Shown here: positions 32,522-43,983 of the stretch, one piece after another
How the letters are laid out: every line of letters begins with the position of its first letter
How positions within the stretch are numbered: position 1 is the first letter of the stretch
Assembly (NCBI GenBank): GCA_037176725.1
Contig: JAZBRS010000026.1
Span: forward strand, 97,013,501-97,077,500
Reading direction: 5' to 3'
Source: Posidonia oceanica
Lineage: Eukaryota > Streptophyta > Magnoliopsida > Alismatales > Posidoniaceae
Length of the DNA: 64,000 bases
Position numbers and translations under genes: made by a program
The notes under the pieces: generated by a model
Seen by the model: the letters and a program-made list of their open reading frames with translations, nothing else
Told to the model about the DNA's origin: nothing
The model's database searches: none

Positions 32522-34667
32522 AGTAGGGGGCGCGAAGGGGCACTCCGGCCTAGCACGCGGTCAGATCATGTGAACTCCCGACTCAGAGCCGACAACTGCT
32601 GCGAGATAGAGATTGATAGGGAAAGGCTCAGAGATATCAGAAATAAGATCAGAAGGGTCTACAACAGAGGTAGTAGGCCCAGAAGGAAAGACAGAATGAA
32701 TGCCTGAGGTTCTTGCCCCTCCCGGATAAGTGTGCTCCGGTAGAGGTTGGTGGATGATGCCAGAATGAGAGGGAACAGTTGAATGTACAGATGCATGTGT
32801 GTGTGCTTGAGTGGATACCTCGTGCGTGTCAATCACAATCGTTCCCGATTCGATTAGATCCTGAATAGCGTTCCGCAGGGAGTAGCAATTGTCCGTCAAA
32901 TGCCCGACGCTTCGATGGAAATTGTAGAAGAGGTTCGCCTTAAACCAATGCGGCAAAAGATTTGGGGGCGGGCGAACCTCCGGGAACTTCAGGAGTGATG
33001 CAACCTTCGGCAAGATGACCGTGAGCGGTTCCACCAGTGGGGCGAATTTCCGCTTCTCAATGGGTGGCCTTCTTTGCCTCTGGTATGAGCCTTGCTGAAC
33101 CGGTGCGGCGGGGTAGACCGGTCTAGCGGTGGTTGTGATCTGTGGTGTGGGTGGATTCCTAGGTGTAGGAGCATACACCATCTGAGCTGGGGCAGACCGG
33201 GACGGCAAGTGAACAGGCACAGCTGGAGAGTCGTCGAATGCAACAGCGGTTTTCGGCGAGTCCTTCTTCTTCGGACGGTTGTTGCTGCTGCCGCTGTTGT
33301 TGTTGGAAGCACTGCTGTTGGCACTGTTACTGCTGATCGCGGCCTACTTAGCGAATGCAGAGAGAGCCAGGAAGTTGCCACTCCAGAACTCTCCACGCAT
33401 GCTCCAAGAGAAAGTAGTGACTGGCTGGATGCTAAGCAGAGCTCCAAGTGATGGCTGCGCCCCTTTGATGACGATCTCAATAGACTCCTCGTTAGAGGGT
33501 CTATCTCGGACCTGTGAAGCAAGGGCGCGCCAGCAGCCGACGTACTCCCCGAACGACTTGCTGGAATTCTGCTTAATTGCAATCAAGTCCGCTCGCTTTG
33601 GGACTAGATCGAGGTTGAAGGAGTACTGTTCCAGGAACGCCTGACTGAGGTCGTTCCAAGTCTTGATGGCTAACATATCAAGCGACGTGAACCACTTGAG
33701 TGCCGGCCCGGTCAAGCTCTTCTGGAACAGGCCGATCAGCAACCTCTCGTCAGCCTGAAGCTGAGCGAGATCACCGCAATACGCCTTCAGGTGTGCTACA
33801 GGCCAACCCCTACCATTGTATTTCTCGAAGTCCGGAATTTTAAACTTCGGAGGGAGTACTGCCTCTGGAAAGCAGTAGAGGTCCCGAAATTGGTAGGTCT
33901 GGTGTTCAGTACCCTACACTAGTTGTAGTGCCTTCTCCAAGACGTCCATCTGGTTGTTGATGGGGTCTGGATTTGCTGCCATAGGAGAGGGATCGGCAGG
34001 GGTAGTGAGCACATACGCCGAATGGGTCGCACCTGAGTGCTCCGCCGGGTCTACCATAGCGTCGCCTAGTGGAGCAACGGGATGGCCAGCGTACCCGTGT
34101 TGGGGAACTGTGTATGCAGGGATGAATGCAGGGTTCTGGGCCTAATGCAAAGGAGGAGGGTAGAGGACATGCTGTGCTGTGGGAGGGGTAGGATGCTGGA
34201 GCACCAGTTGCTGTACAGGTGGGGTGCCAGACAGCGAGCCAGTGGAGTACTGGGCTCCAGCCAGCCCAAAGGACTGACCACTAGGGGGAAGAGGAGCATG
34301 CTGTGCTAAGTGTTGTGCAGAAGGAGGCGGTAAATGGGCCCCCATCGTCGGAACCGTGAGCAGTTGAGACGATGGTCGAGGCGGAGGTGTAGAGGTAGAT
34401 GCATGAAATGTAGGAACTGGCCTCAAAGGAACCTCAGGAACGACAGGAGCACAGGAGGGACGAACCGATAGAGCCATGTCCTGCAGTCTCAAGGCAAGCT
34501 CCATCAGGCGCTGGTACTGAGCCTCAGGCGTTCCGTCAGCAGGAACACTGAAGTGCAGTGCCGGTGAGGATTGAGAAGCAAACGGCACGGACACAGACTG
34601 TTCGGGAGGAGTAGGTGCTATAGCGAAAGTCGCAGCAGCGGTAGGAGGGATGTCAAAGGCGACGTAT
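32522..34667 (-). pseudogene. Element B gag, main part (downstream of the A insertion)
   Basis: Resumes at 34667 with AFDIPPTAAATFAIAPTPPEQ, exactly where the N-terminal piece (58859-58609) stops. It includes the Pro-rich N-terminal region (34667-34142), the Gag core (33742-33344: FQKSLTGPALKWFTSLDM, AFLEQYSFNLDLVPKRADL, FGEYVGCWRALASQV) and the zinc knuckle with an RSVGH core (about 32895-32935). Breaks are a TAG at 33914-33916 where A has CAG, a frameshift region at 33221-33343, and a TGA at about 32561 where A has CGA. It is the structural protein of virus-like particles in family terms; this copy cannot be translated. Confidence 0.85.
34663..34667. repeat. Left target-site duplication of element A (CGTAT)
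   Basis: CGTAT directly left of TGTTGACACC; repeated at 58604-58608. Confidence 0.95.
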
Positions 34668-36569
34668 TGTTGACACCCCATCTTGGCAGGCTTGGATCCT
34701 TGGAGCCCTCCTGGCGATTGCTGGACTCAAACCCAAACCCAAACCCTAATCCTCTTCTTTACCCTCCAAAATCAGCCCATCTTGACCTAAGCCTTTACCC
34801 CTCTTCCCAAGCTCAAAACCTGACCAAAACCCATAGGAAAACTCACCAACACCCACTTGGCAAGCCTACCCAAGAACCTAGAATTTTCCAAACCTAGACC
34901 ATTCCCAAAAATCCTAGAAAACCTAGGCAAAACCCCTCTTTTTCTACACCTTAAAACCCCTCCAAAACCTTCTTAGAATCAAACCAAAACTTCAGGACCA
35001 ACACTAGAAACCTTAGGCTACCCACTCAGCAATTTTCACCCCATTCCAAAACCCTTAAGACCTCCATTCACTCAAATTATCCTTTTCTCTCTCCGGGATT
35101 ATCATTTTCTCTCTCCTCTCTCTCTCCTGATTATCATCTCTCTTTTCATCCCTTTCTTGCCCTTTCTCTGGTCAGGCTGTGGGCCCCCTCTGTACTTCTA
35201 TCCCTTCTCTATCTTATTCCTATTTTTACTTTATTTTTAGCACTTTCCCTAATTTTCAAAAAATCCTTTTCCTTCAACCTATCTCTTTTCCTTTTATCTC
35301 CCTCTTTTTTCCATTTCTTTCCTCCTTCTCTTTTCCTTTTCCCTCTCTTGCAAAAATCCATAAAAGCCCCTAAAAATCTGTAAAACCCCAAAACATAAAA
35401 GAAACAAATCAGAACCCTAAGAAAAACAATTAAAAAACATTAAACAAGCAATTAAAAACCTAAACTTAACTAAATCAAACTAAAAGGAAAACCAAGCATG
35501 TAAGCTAAAAAATGCAAAACAAATCTAAAGAAAACACTGAAAAATCAAGGAAAAAACTAAAATAAAACCAAAACCTACCAAAAGTAAAAACCCCATCAAA
35601 AGAATTAAAAAACAAACCCTAAAAAGAAGAATTAAAAAACAAACACTAAAACAAGTAATTAAAGAAACAAAGAGACTTAACCTAACAAACCTAAGGAAAA
35701 AACAAATTAAAAACTTAATTAAAAGGAAAAGGAAAAGAAAAACACATTTAAAAGACTTAAAAACACCCTATCAAACCAGAAAAATCTAGCTAAAAACTCC
35801 AAGAAAAATCAACAAATAAAAATTAAAGCATAATTTAAAAGACTTAAGAAAGAAAAAAAAAACCTAAGAAGACTAAGACTTAAAAACCTAAAACCAATCC
35901 TGATTAATACGAAAATAAATCCTAAAAAATCCTAATCAATGTCCTGAGTATCTAACAAGAGAAACACAATTTTTAAAATAATTTAAAAAAGGGTTTAACA
36001 AACATTTAATCAAGTGAAAACCAATTAAAAGCAAAACCAAAACCCTAAAACCCTAATCAAGCCCAAAACGCATTAATCAACCCAAAATGGTCATTAAAAA
36101 ATTTAATTAAAACCCTAATTTACATCACAACCTTTCTAGTATTTTTATTTATTTTTAGTTCATTTTTACTAATTTTATTTCCCCATTCTACCCTCTCTTC
36201 TTTCTTACTCCTCTTTTTCTTTCTTTCCTTTCCTTACTGGGCCCGTCGGCCCATTTTCCTTTTTCCTTTATTTTTTCTCCTTTTTCTCGGCCCGCAGCAG
36301 TCCGGCCCACGCCTCTCCTTCTTCTTCCTCAGCCTTCTGCATTTTCTCCACCGGCTTTCTCCCGTGAGCTGCAACAGAGTTCCCTCCTCCATTTGAAATT
36401 CGACCTCCCATCCAATCAGCACCAGCAGCTTGCCGCCTCTTTTCCATCTCAGCGGCTTTCCGGGAGGCAATCAATGCCTGTCGTCTCGCCGGCATCAGTC
36501 TCTTGTCTGCTGCAGTGGTCGCCGATTGAATTTAAAAATTCCCAACGCGCCAGCAGCCAGCCTCCTCCT

Positions 36570-36577
36570 GATAAAAG
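36570..36577 (+). promoter_or_regulatory. Candidate TATA-like element of the A 5' LTR
   Basis: GATAAAAG followed by CCAGCC at a position conserved in LTR C (29203-29210) and partly in B (13087-13094). If used, U3 would be about 1.9 kb and R-U5 about 3.7 kb. A GAGAGAGAGA run follows about 75 bases downstream. The core is not a perfect TATA box. Confidence 0.35.
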
Positions 36578-38951
36578 CCAGCCATTCGACCCCCTTCATT
36601 GCCTTTTTTTTGCCGTCCGAGAGAGAGAGCTGAGAATCCAGAGATTTCCCAAGCAAACCCCCCTTTCTTCTCCCTCTGATTTTCAGTAGAACTTCCCCTT
36701 CTTTCTCCTCTGAAACCAGCCCGTTCCAGCCTCGAATTCCCTTCCATTTTGATCCCCCAAGTTCACCCAGGAAACCAGCAATCCCCTCCCACCATTTCCC
36801 GGCCATTCCACCCCTCAGAACCACCCTAGTTCACCTGAATCCACCGCAGAGCACCAACAGAAGCCAACTCCAACCCATTTCGGAATTCCCACCACCACTG
36901 AACTCCATTTCTCCCCAAATCTTCCTAAGTTACTCGCCTGACATCCACCTTTCCAGAGCACCAGACCTCCAGCCCTCTCCCTCACCACAGGCCGAGAACA
37001 ACACAACAATCACTTGCCTTCTCCACTGACCAGAAACCGACCCAACCTCCAAATCTTCTCCACGCTCTCCAGAAGCCCAATCCAACAATCCAGAACCGTT
37101 CCCCGGACCTCCAGCAATCCCCCGGAGGGTCCCATCTAGCCTGAGGAGCAGCAAACACTCCCCCCGGCCTCCGGCTGCCACTCTGAACCCATGACCTGCC
37201 GAATCTCTCTCTGGTCTGCACAGCTCGTGTCTGATCATCTGGGAAGCTCCGGAGGACCGTTCTGAGGTGACTCCAGCCCTCGTGAGCAGCGGACAGCGCC
37301 CACAGTGATTGGACAGACGCCGTCGACCAGCTCCAGCACTGTTGAGGTCGGGAGGACGCTCTAGACACGGACACAGGTATTTTCTAACCTTCCCTGCTCT
37401 CTCTCCTCCTCCTGCTGCTTCCCCGCTGATCAGAGTCAGCTTCCAAGCCCTCCAGACGCTCCTGCAGCACACTGGTCTTCCCGTCTTCTCCGGCGCCGGT
37501 CCCCTGATCTCCAGATGCTCCGCCCAGCAGAACGGACTCCCGACGATTCCTAGAGCTTCGCACGGTCGCCGGCTACGTCCTCCGCCGTCTCGCGCCTCCC
37601 CAAGCCCCCTGTGTCGGCGGTGGTGAGCGCCGGTGGCTCACTGCTATAGTGCCAGCCACCGCCGGCAAATCACTGTGCATTTATTTTCTTAGTTATAAGA
37701 TTTCTGTGCAGATATTGCATGTTTGCCTTAAGTTTTTTAATTTTTGCGTTTCAGTCCTCTGTCCCTTTAATATGCTTAGTTTTTAATTAAAAACCATGCT
37801 AAATTGCTGCTTTTATCTCTGCTTTTCTGTATTTGCAATCTAGTCCAGTTACTGTGCTGTGCTGTTGTATTATTTTGCATTTTAGCCCCTCTGTTTTCGT
37901 TTTTTGCACTTAGGTCCTGCAGTAAATCAGTTCATTTAATTGCATATAGTTTACCATATGAAATTGCATTCTGCATCCCTACAAGTTTCTGATTTTGCAT
38001 ATAGGTCCATGCACTGTAGTAACTCAGGTTTTATTTTTTATTTTTGCTTGTTGCATTGCATCTTCTTCCCTCTGTTTTCTGACATTTGCATTTAGGTCCA
38101 TTTTAAATGGACAGTAACCATTTGCATGCATTTTTGCTTACTGCATTGCATTTTGGCCCCTGTTTTTTCCAGAAATTGCACATCAGTCCTTTATCAGTGT
38201 TTTCAGAGCATGTTTACCATACAAAATTGCATATTTGACCCCTGCATGATTCAAAAATAACACATAGGTCCTTGCATCCTTTAAAAACCATGTAAAAAGA
38301 CTGTTTTGCCCCTAAAGTTGCATCTTAGCTCCTATGCTTACAAAATTGCATGTAGACCCTCCACTTGCATTCCCAGACACCCCAGAACCTTGTTTTCTGG
38401 AAAATTTGCATTTTAGACCCTAGTTTTTCCAAAATTGCATCTTGATTTCCTTTTGTTTTCAAAACTTCTTCCAATGCATACCCTCTTTTCAAATTAGCTT
38501 TCTGAGCCCAGTCTTTTGCAAAATAACCCTCTGCCCTCTTCTGTTTTCAAAATCCTCCTCTATGGACCCCATCTTTTGTGATAATTTGCATTTTAGCCCC
38601 TTTTCTTTTTCAAAAATGCTTTTGAACTCCTGTCTTTTCCAAGTTTGTTCCCCTTGTTTCTTCTTGCTTGTGCATGCATTCTGCATTTATTTAGTCTTGC
38701 ATTTTAGCATCCCTCTGCACACACTAAGCACTTTTAGCTCCCCTTCACTAGGGAGGACCTTTTGCACACCCCTAGGACCTCCTGAACACCTAGATCTGTT
38801 CTTCTCCCCTGTTCTGGCCCTTCTGCCTTGAAGCTGCGATATCTTCCGATCCGGCCGTTGGATCTTCTCAAGCAAGCTGCCCAGGCGACCGCAGCGAAGC
38901 GCTCTTCAGCATGGACCAAGCAGATCTCAGATCAGGCTCCAGGACTTCCAG

Positions 38952-38953
38952 GT
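38952..38953 (+). other. Candidate splice donor in the A LTR leader
   Basis: TTCCAG|GTATGTCC. The matching site is AG|GTATGTCC in C (about 26835-26845) and AAG|GTAAGTCC in B (10648-10655 and 61682-61689), all close to the plant donor consensus. A second, weaker conserved site, AG|GTATT, lies at 37377 in A, about 28425 in C and about 63338 in B. Confidence 0.4.
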
Positions 38954-39404
38954 ATGTCCTCCTGAACCCCTGCATTGCATTCATTTGCATGCCGTTTGCA
39001 TAGTTTTCCTCGTTTTCGATTCCTGTTTCTTTGAGTATGTAGAATAGGGCCTCCTCTTCTTGTCTATCAACTCAGATCTCCATTTCGCGTTTCCCTATGT
39101 GTTTTGTGTTGAGTTTTCCCTAGATTTACCACTTAATGTGACTTTCTTCCCCCTTTTCCACGATCCGATCGCATCGCGAGCTTTGGGCAGCATGCGAGAC
39201 ACACCGTGGAACGGTTCAGTGGGAAATGGTCACAAAAGAGGTGGTAATCCCCCCGTTTGCTCACCCTCCCCTTTGTAGGTCTTCACACCTACCCTGGGTG
39301 GTCCTAAACAATGTCTGTTCTTACACACACATTGTCTTGCTCCTCTTTGGCATCTTCTGATCTCTTCTTTGCATTTAGCATTCGCACAGTTTTCCGAGGT
39401 TTTA

Positions 39405-39660
39405 TCTCGCAGCTTTTGGCACCGTTTTGCGTGTCCGTTCTCGTTTTGGCACCGTTTTGCGTGCCTGCTTTGTCTTTCGCGTCGTTTAGCGCGCTCGCCC
39501 TGTTTTTGGCACAGTTTTGCGTGCCCGTCACCATCTTTTGCACTGATTTGCGTGCCGCCTTGCTTTCTCGCCCGTTTTGCCTGCCGACCTTGTCTTTTTG
39601 CACCGTTTTGCGCGCTTTCTTGTTTTTCGCCTCGTTTTGCGTGTTTTACGCCGTTTTCTC
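39405..39660 (+). repeat. 30-bp tandem array in the A 5' LTR
   Basis: About eight units containing GGCACCGTTTTGCGTGCC or variants, the reverse complement of the unit in B and C. The 3' LTR array (57745-57965) has one 30-base unit less. Confidence 0.8.
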
Positions 39661-40175
39661 TTGCATGTCGATTGCATTGCATGGTTTTACCATTGTTTTG
39701 CTTTTTCGCCTGCATTTGCATATAGGGCTGTTATGCTTACTGTCTGGAGTTCTCACGAGCTAGGTTTCGCTTGGTTCGGAACACAGACAGCGTAGCTGAG
39801 CATTTAGAAAGTACCTTTACTTCCTTTCTTTGCATTCCTCCACTTAGAGCACACCTTGAGCATTCATTTAGGCATTCATAGGCACATAGGCATTCAATTC
39901 TGCATTTCCCTGCGTATGTGAGCGTAAGCCTAGAAAGACCGATTCTCGGGCGTGTCGGGGGTGCCTAACACCTTCCCCGCACGTAACAGGAGTCCTTGCC
40001 CTGTCTTTTGGCCCGCAACGACCATACTGCCCTTATCCTAGGCTAGAGTCATCTCTTTTGCATGCATTTGCATTTGTCTTCTTTTGCATTGCTTTGCTTT
40101 GCATTTCTTGCTTGGTTTTGCGTGTTAATTCACGCATTTCCCCCGGTTTTCCTTGTCTCCCGTTAATAGACATGG

Positions 40176-40186
40176 TGGCGACTCTG
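40176..40186 (+). other. PBS echo in U5 of the A 5' LTR
   Basis: TGGCGACTCTG, identical to the first 11 bases of the PBS at 40301, located 114 bases before the LTR end. It is followed by ATTTG rather than the CTGGGGA of the PBS. Confidence 0.65.
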
Positions 40187-40300
40187 ATTTGTCTTATCTT
40201 TCTCTTTTCTCCTCGATTTTAAGTGTTTTCGAGTTGAGCCTCTTCCTCGGATCCGATCGCCGCTAAATAGCGAGCCTGATTCCGATCGGGATCGCTACAG

Positions 40301-40318
40301 TGGCGACTCTGCTGGGGA
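40301..40318 (+). other. Primer-binding site of element A (tRNA-Arg)
   Basis: TGGCGACTCTGCTGGGGA begins one base after the LTR end. As I recall, the 3' end of plant tRNA-Arg(ACG) gives the complement TGGCGACTCCGCTGGGA, so there are one or two mismatches. A tRNA-Arg primer is what is reported for Ogre elements. It would prime minus-strand DNA synthesis. Confidence 0.8.
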
Positions 40319-41625
40319 TGCTAGACTCCGGCTTTCGTTCCCGGCTTTTCGCTCGCCTGTTTTCGCAGTTTTGCCTGCCTTGTGTGCCTTCTTTGTCTGC
40401 TTTGCTCGTTTTTCTGTGCAAACTCCTAGAAAGTCGCTTTGTGGCTACTTTGCTTAGGTTTTGCACCTCTTTCGTCTCGGTTTGCGCTCCCTTTCGCTTG
40501 GCTTTGCTTCTCTGCTTGTTTATTTACTTATTGTCTTGCTTACGCTCTTACTTCCTTTACAGCTTACTTGTCTTTATTTTTTGCCTTACTTGCTTATTAT
40601 TGCTTTAATTATCGCACATTGCATGTCTACATACTTGTTTGGCAACGATACATGCTTTTTGAATGTTGAATGCTTCTCTCACACTTTTGCTATGTCACTA
40701 CGCACGCACATGCCTTGCATACATGCTTTTTGACTCGATGAATGTTTTTCTTCACCATTATGCTCACAAACACTCGCACATGCCGTGCACTTGCCTTTTG
40801 TTGTGTTGTATGATCGTCTGCCTGCCATGCTTGACTGATTTTCTTCCCTTTCGCACATGCCATGCCTAGGATAGTAGAGACTTGTCTGCTCTTCCCAAGG
40901 TTAACTAAAAACCGCAAGTAAAAAGAACTCCTAGGAGCAACTAGAGACTCTGAACAGTCCTTCACTCCCTCTGGTTAATAAAATGTGCAAGATAAAAGAC
41001 TTTAAGCATTTGCATAAGCATCATATAGGGCATGCATTCTTCTCATCTGAGTCCACCTATTAGTCTGCGAAGGGCGGTCCCGGCTTCTTGTTCCACCGCT
41101 TTGGGCATGGCACGAGCCAGTCGGTCTGTCCCCCCCTCGTCCGGAGGTCGTGTCGGTGTTAGTAGAGGGTACCACCCACGCTTTGGCGGGGTAGAGGCCA
41201 CCAACGCACCACCCTGTCATTTCCTGAGCTTTGGGCCGGGAGTTAGACAGGGAACCTACTTTTCTGACCTGAGTCGGTGACCCGTACACCCAGGGATACC
41301 CAGAGTAGACAACCTTGCTAGGAAACACTAGTTAGGTGAGGGGGGGCATACTAGAAAGCATGCATATCATTCATGCCATTTAACTAACTCATTTGCATTC
41401 ATCTTTTAGTTTCTAACCCTAATTTCCTTCTGTTGTGTCAGCGTGATCGGTAAGCGAGTTTCCCTTTGCTAGAGCTCGAGTATCGGCCCCCGTTGACACC
41501 CTTTTTGCGACTTCATTCGCGACCATTCCCCTTCCGGGCTATCCGCACTTGCGACGATAGCTCCTCTTAGGAAGCACCGCTTGAACACTCGTCGCAGCCC
41601 TATTCTCACGCGATCTAGGTCAGCA
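40319..41625 (+). other. Element A untranslated leader between PBS and gag
   Basis: About 1.3 kb with no convincing coding sequence. It matches 58860-60168 in B. At 41411-41441 is TTCTAACCCT, a pyrimidine-rich run and TGTGTCAG, a good branch-point plus acceptor pattern. B has the same arrangement (TTTCTAATCC...TTTGTATCAG, near 59044-59080). A donor-like GGTAAGC follows nine bases later in both. The region 40600-40870 resembles the LTR in its GCTT/TGCACA-rich texture. Confidence 0.5.
41440..41441 (+). other. Candidate splice acceptor upstream of gag in element A
   Basis: TTCTAACCCT (branch-like), pyrimidine tract, then TGTGTCAG|CGTGATC, 185 bases before the gag ATG. It is conserved in B despite divergence of the surrounding leader. 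Confidence 0.4.
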
Positions 41626-43983
41626 ATGGCCCAGTACGTTAATGAGCCTCTTTTCACTCCTGTCACGGAGGGTGTTCCCGTTCCGGCCCCTCCAGTTGCT
41701 CCTTCAGTCCCTCTTGTTCTCCCTCCGACGCCAGGGTTTCCTCCTCTGACATCTCTAGGTTCTCAGTACGTCCCGGGACAGTGGCAAGCATCTCTTCCTC
41801 CGGATCCGGTCGCCGAGTCCATCTTGACGACCGTTACTCGCGTTTCAGAGATGCCACTGCCCCCTCCATCCCAGGGATACGTCGCTTTCGACATCCCTTC
41901 CACCGTCGCTGCGACCTTTGCTGTAGAATCCTTTTCTCCCGGACAGTCTGTGTCCGTACCACTTGTTTCTCAGCCTTCGCCGGCACTACACTTCAGCGTC
42001 CCCACTGGCGAGACGCCCGAGGCGCAGTACCAGCACCTGATGGAGCTTGCCCAGAAACTGCAGGGCATGGCTCTATCAATTCGTCCTTCTTCTATTCCTA
42101 TCGTTCCTGAGGTTCCTCTGAGGCCAGTTCCTGCATTCCATGCATCGACCTCCACACCTCCGCCTCGACCATCGTCTCAACTGCTCACGGTTCCGACGAT
42201 GGGGGCTCGTTTACCGCCTCCTGCTGCACAACACTTGGCACAGCATGCTCCACTTCCCTCTGGTGGTCAGTCTTTTGGACCGGCTGGAGCCCAGTACCTC
42301 ACTGGCTCGCTGTCTGGCACTCCGCCTGCACAGCAACTGGTGCTCCGTCATCCTACCCCTGTCACAGCACAGCATGGCATCTACTCTTCTCCTCTGCATC
42401 AGGTCCAGCATCCTGCATACACTCCTGCATACACAGTCCCCCAGCACGGATACGCCGGCCATCCCGTTGCTCCACCATGCGACGCCATGGTAGATCCGGA
42501 GGAGCACTTAGGTGCGACCCATTCGGCGTATGTGCTCGCTACCCCTGCTGATCCCTCTCCTACAGCAGCAATCCCAGACCCCATCAATAACCGGATGGAC
42601 ATCTTGGAGAAGGCACTACGACTAGTGCAGGGTACTGAGCACTAGACCTACCAAATCCGGGACCTCTGCTGCTTTCCAGAGGCGGTACTCCCTCCGAAGT
42701 TCAAGATCCCGGACTTCGAGAAGTATAATGGTAGGGGCTGCCCCGTAGCACACTTGAAGGCGTATTGCGGTGATCTCGCTCAGCTTCAGGCTGACGAGAG
42801 GTTGCTGATCCGCCTGTTCCAGAAGAGTTTGACCGGGCCGGCACTCAAGTGGTTTACATCACTTGATATGTCAGCCATCAAGACTTGGAACGACCTCAGC
42901 CAGGCGTTCCTGGAACAATACTCCTTCAACCTCGATCTGGTCCCAAAGAGGGCGGACTTGATCGCAATCAAGAAGAATTCTGGCGAGCCGTTCGGGGAGT
43001 ACGTCGGCCGCTGGCGCGCCCTTGCCTCTCAGGTTCGAGATAGACCCTCTGACGAGGAGTCTATCGAGATCGTTATCAAAGGGGCGCAGCCGTCTCTCGG
43101 AGCTCTGCTTAGCATCCAACCAGTCACTACTTTTGCGGCACTCATCAGAGCTGGAGCGCGCGTGGAGAGTTCTTTGCGGAGTGGCAACTTCCCGGCTCTC
43201 TCTGCGTTCGCTAAGCAGGCAGTGATAAGCAGTAACAGTGCCAACAGCAGCGCCCCCAACAACAACAGCGGCAGCAGCAACAACCGCCCGAAGAGGAAGG
43301 ATTCGCCGAAACCCGCTGTTGCATTCGTCGACTCCCCTACTGTGCCTGTTCGCTTGCCATCCCGGCCTGCCCCAGCTCAGATGGTGTACGCTCCTGCACC
43401 TAGGAATCCACACACACCACACAACACTACCACCGCTAGACCGGTCTATCCTGCCACACCGGTTCAGCAAGGCTCACACCCAAGGCAAAGAAGGCCACCC
43501 ATTGAGAGGCGTAGTTTCACCCCACTGGTGGAACCACTCACGGCCATCTTGCCAAAGGTTGCATCGCTCCTGAAGTTCCCGGAGGTTCGTCCGCCGTCAA
43601 GTCCTCTGCCGCATTGGTTTAGGTCGGACCTCTTCTGCAATTTCCATCGAAGTGTCGGGCATTCGACGGACAATTGCTTCTCCCTGCGGAACGCAATTCA
43701 GGACTTGATCGAATCGGGAACGATTGTGATCGACACGCACGAGGCATCCACCCAAGCACACACTCATGCATCTGCACACTTAGCTGTTCCCCCGCATTCT
43801 GGCATCGTCCGCCAACCTTTACCGGAGCACACTTATCCGGGAGGGGCGGGAACCTCAGGCATCCACTCTGTCTTTCCCTCTGGGCCTGCTACCTCTGTGG
43901 TCGACCCTTCTGATCTCATCTCTGACATCTCTGAGCCTTTCCCAGTCAGTCTCTATCTCGCGGCAGTTGCCTGCTTCGAGTAG
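41626..43983 (+). pseudogene. Element A gag, one internal TAG
   Basis: The first ATG of the open frame is at 41626 (MAQYVNEPLFTPV); the frame is open upstream to 41581 without an ATG. The N-terminal 340 residues are Pro/Ser/Gln-rich. A TAG at 42643-42645 replaces a CAG still present in B, after which the same frame continues: FPEAVLPPKFKIPDFEKYNG, FQKSLTGPALKWFTSLDM, FGEYVGRWRALASQVRDR (Gag core) and the knuckle CNFHRSVGHSTDNC near 43636-43677 (C-x2-H-x4-H-x4-C). A second TAG at 43981-43983 ends it; B has a TCG codon there, so gag and protease were probably one frame. In family terms this is the particle-forming structural protein. Confidence 0.88.

Larger units (their letters stand above)
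34668..40299 (+). mobile_element. 5' LTR of element A
   Basis: Begins TGTTGACACCCCATC and ends GATCGGGATCGCTACA; length 5632 bases. It is one 30-base tandem unit longer than the 3' LTR (5600) plus minor indels. From left to right it holds an AACCC-rich start, a CT-rich part (35060-35350), an A-rich part (35400-36160), a candidate TATA-like element (36570), a GC-rich part with Pro/Ser-coding artefacts (36230-37680), GCATTT-type degenerate repeats (37680-38700), a strong splice-donor-like site (38952), the 30-bp array (39405-39660), a conserved block (39905-40010) and the PBS echo (40176-40186). No gene is seen in it. Confidence 0.95.

Noticed and set aside
36040..36060. AAACCCTAAAACCCTAA, resembling telomere repeats
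   Set aside because: Only two irregular units within an A-rich LTR segment; no array.
36930..37472. 180-codon minus-strand frame in the A 5' LTR, repeated at 55265-55807
   Set aside because: It repeats only because the two LTRs are copies. It runs against the direction of the element and is not preserved in LTRs B and C.
41581..41625. TTG-initiated start for element A gag
   Set aside because: No ATG upstream in frame. The ATG at 41626 is shared with B (58859) and fits a eukaryotic start.
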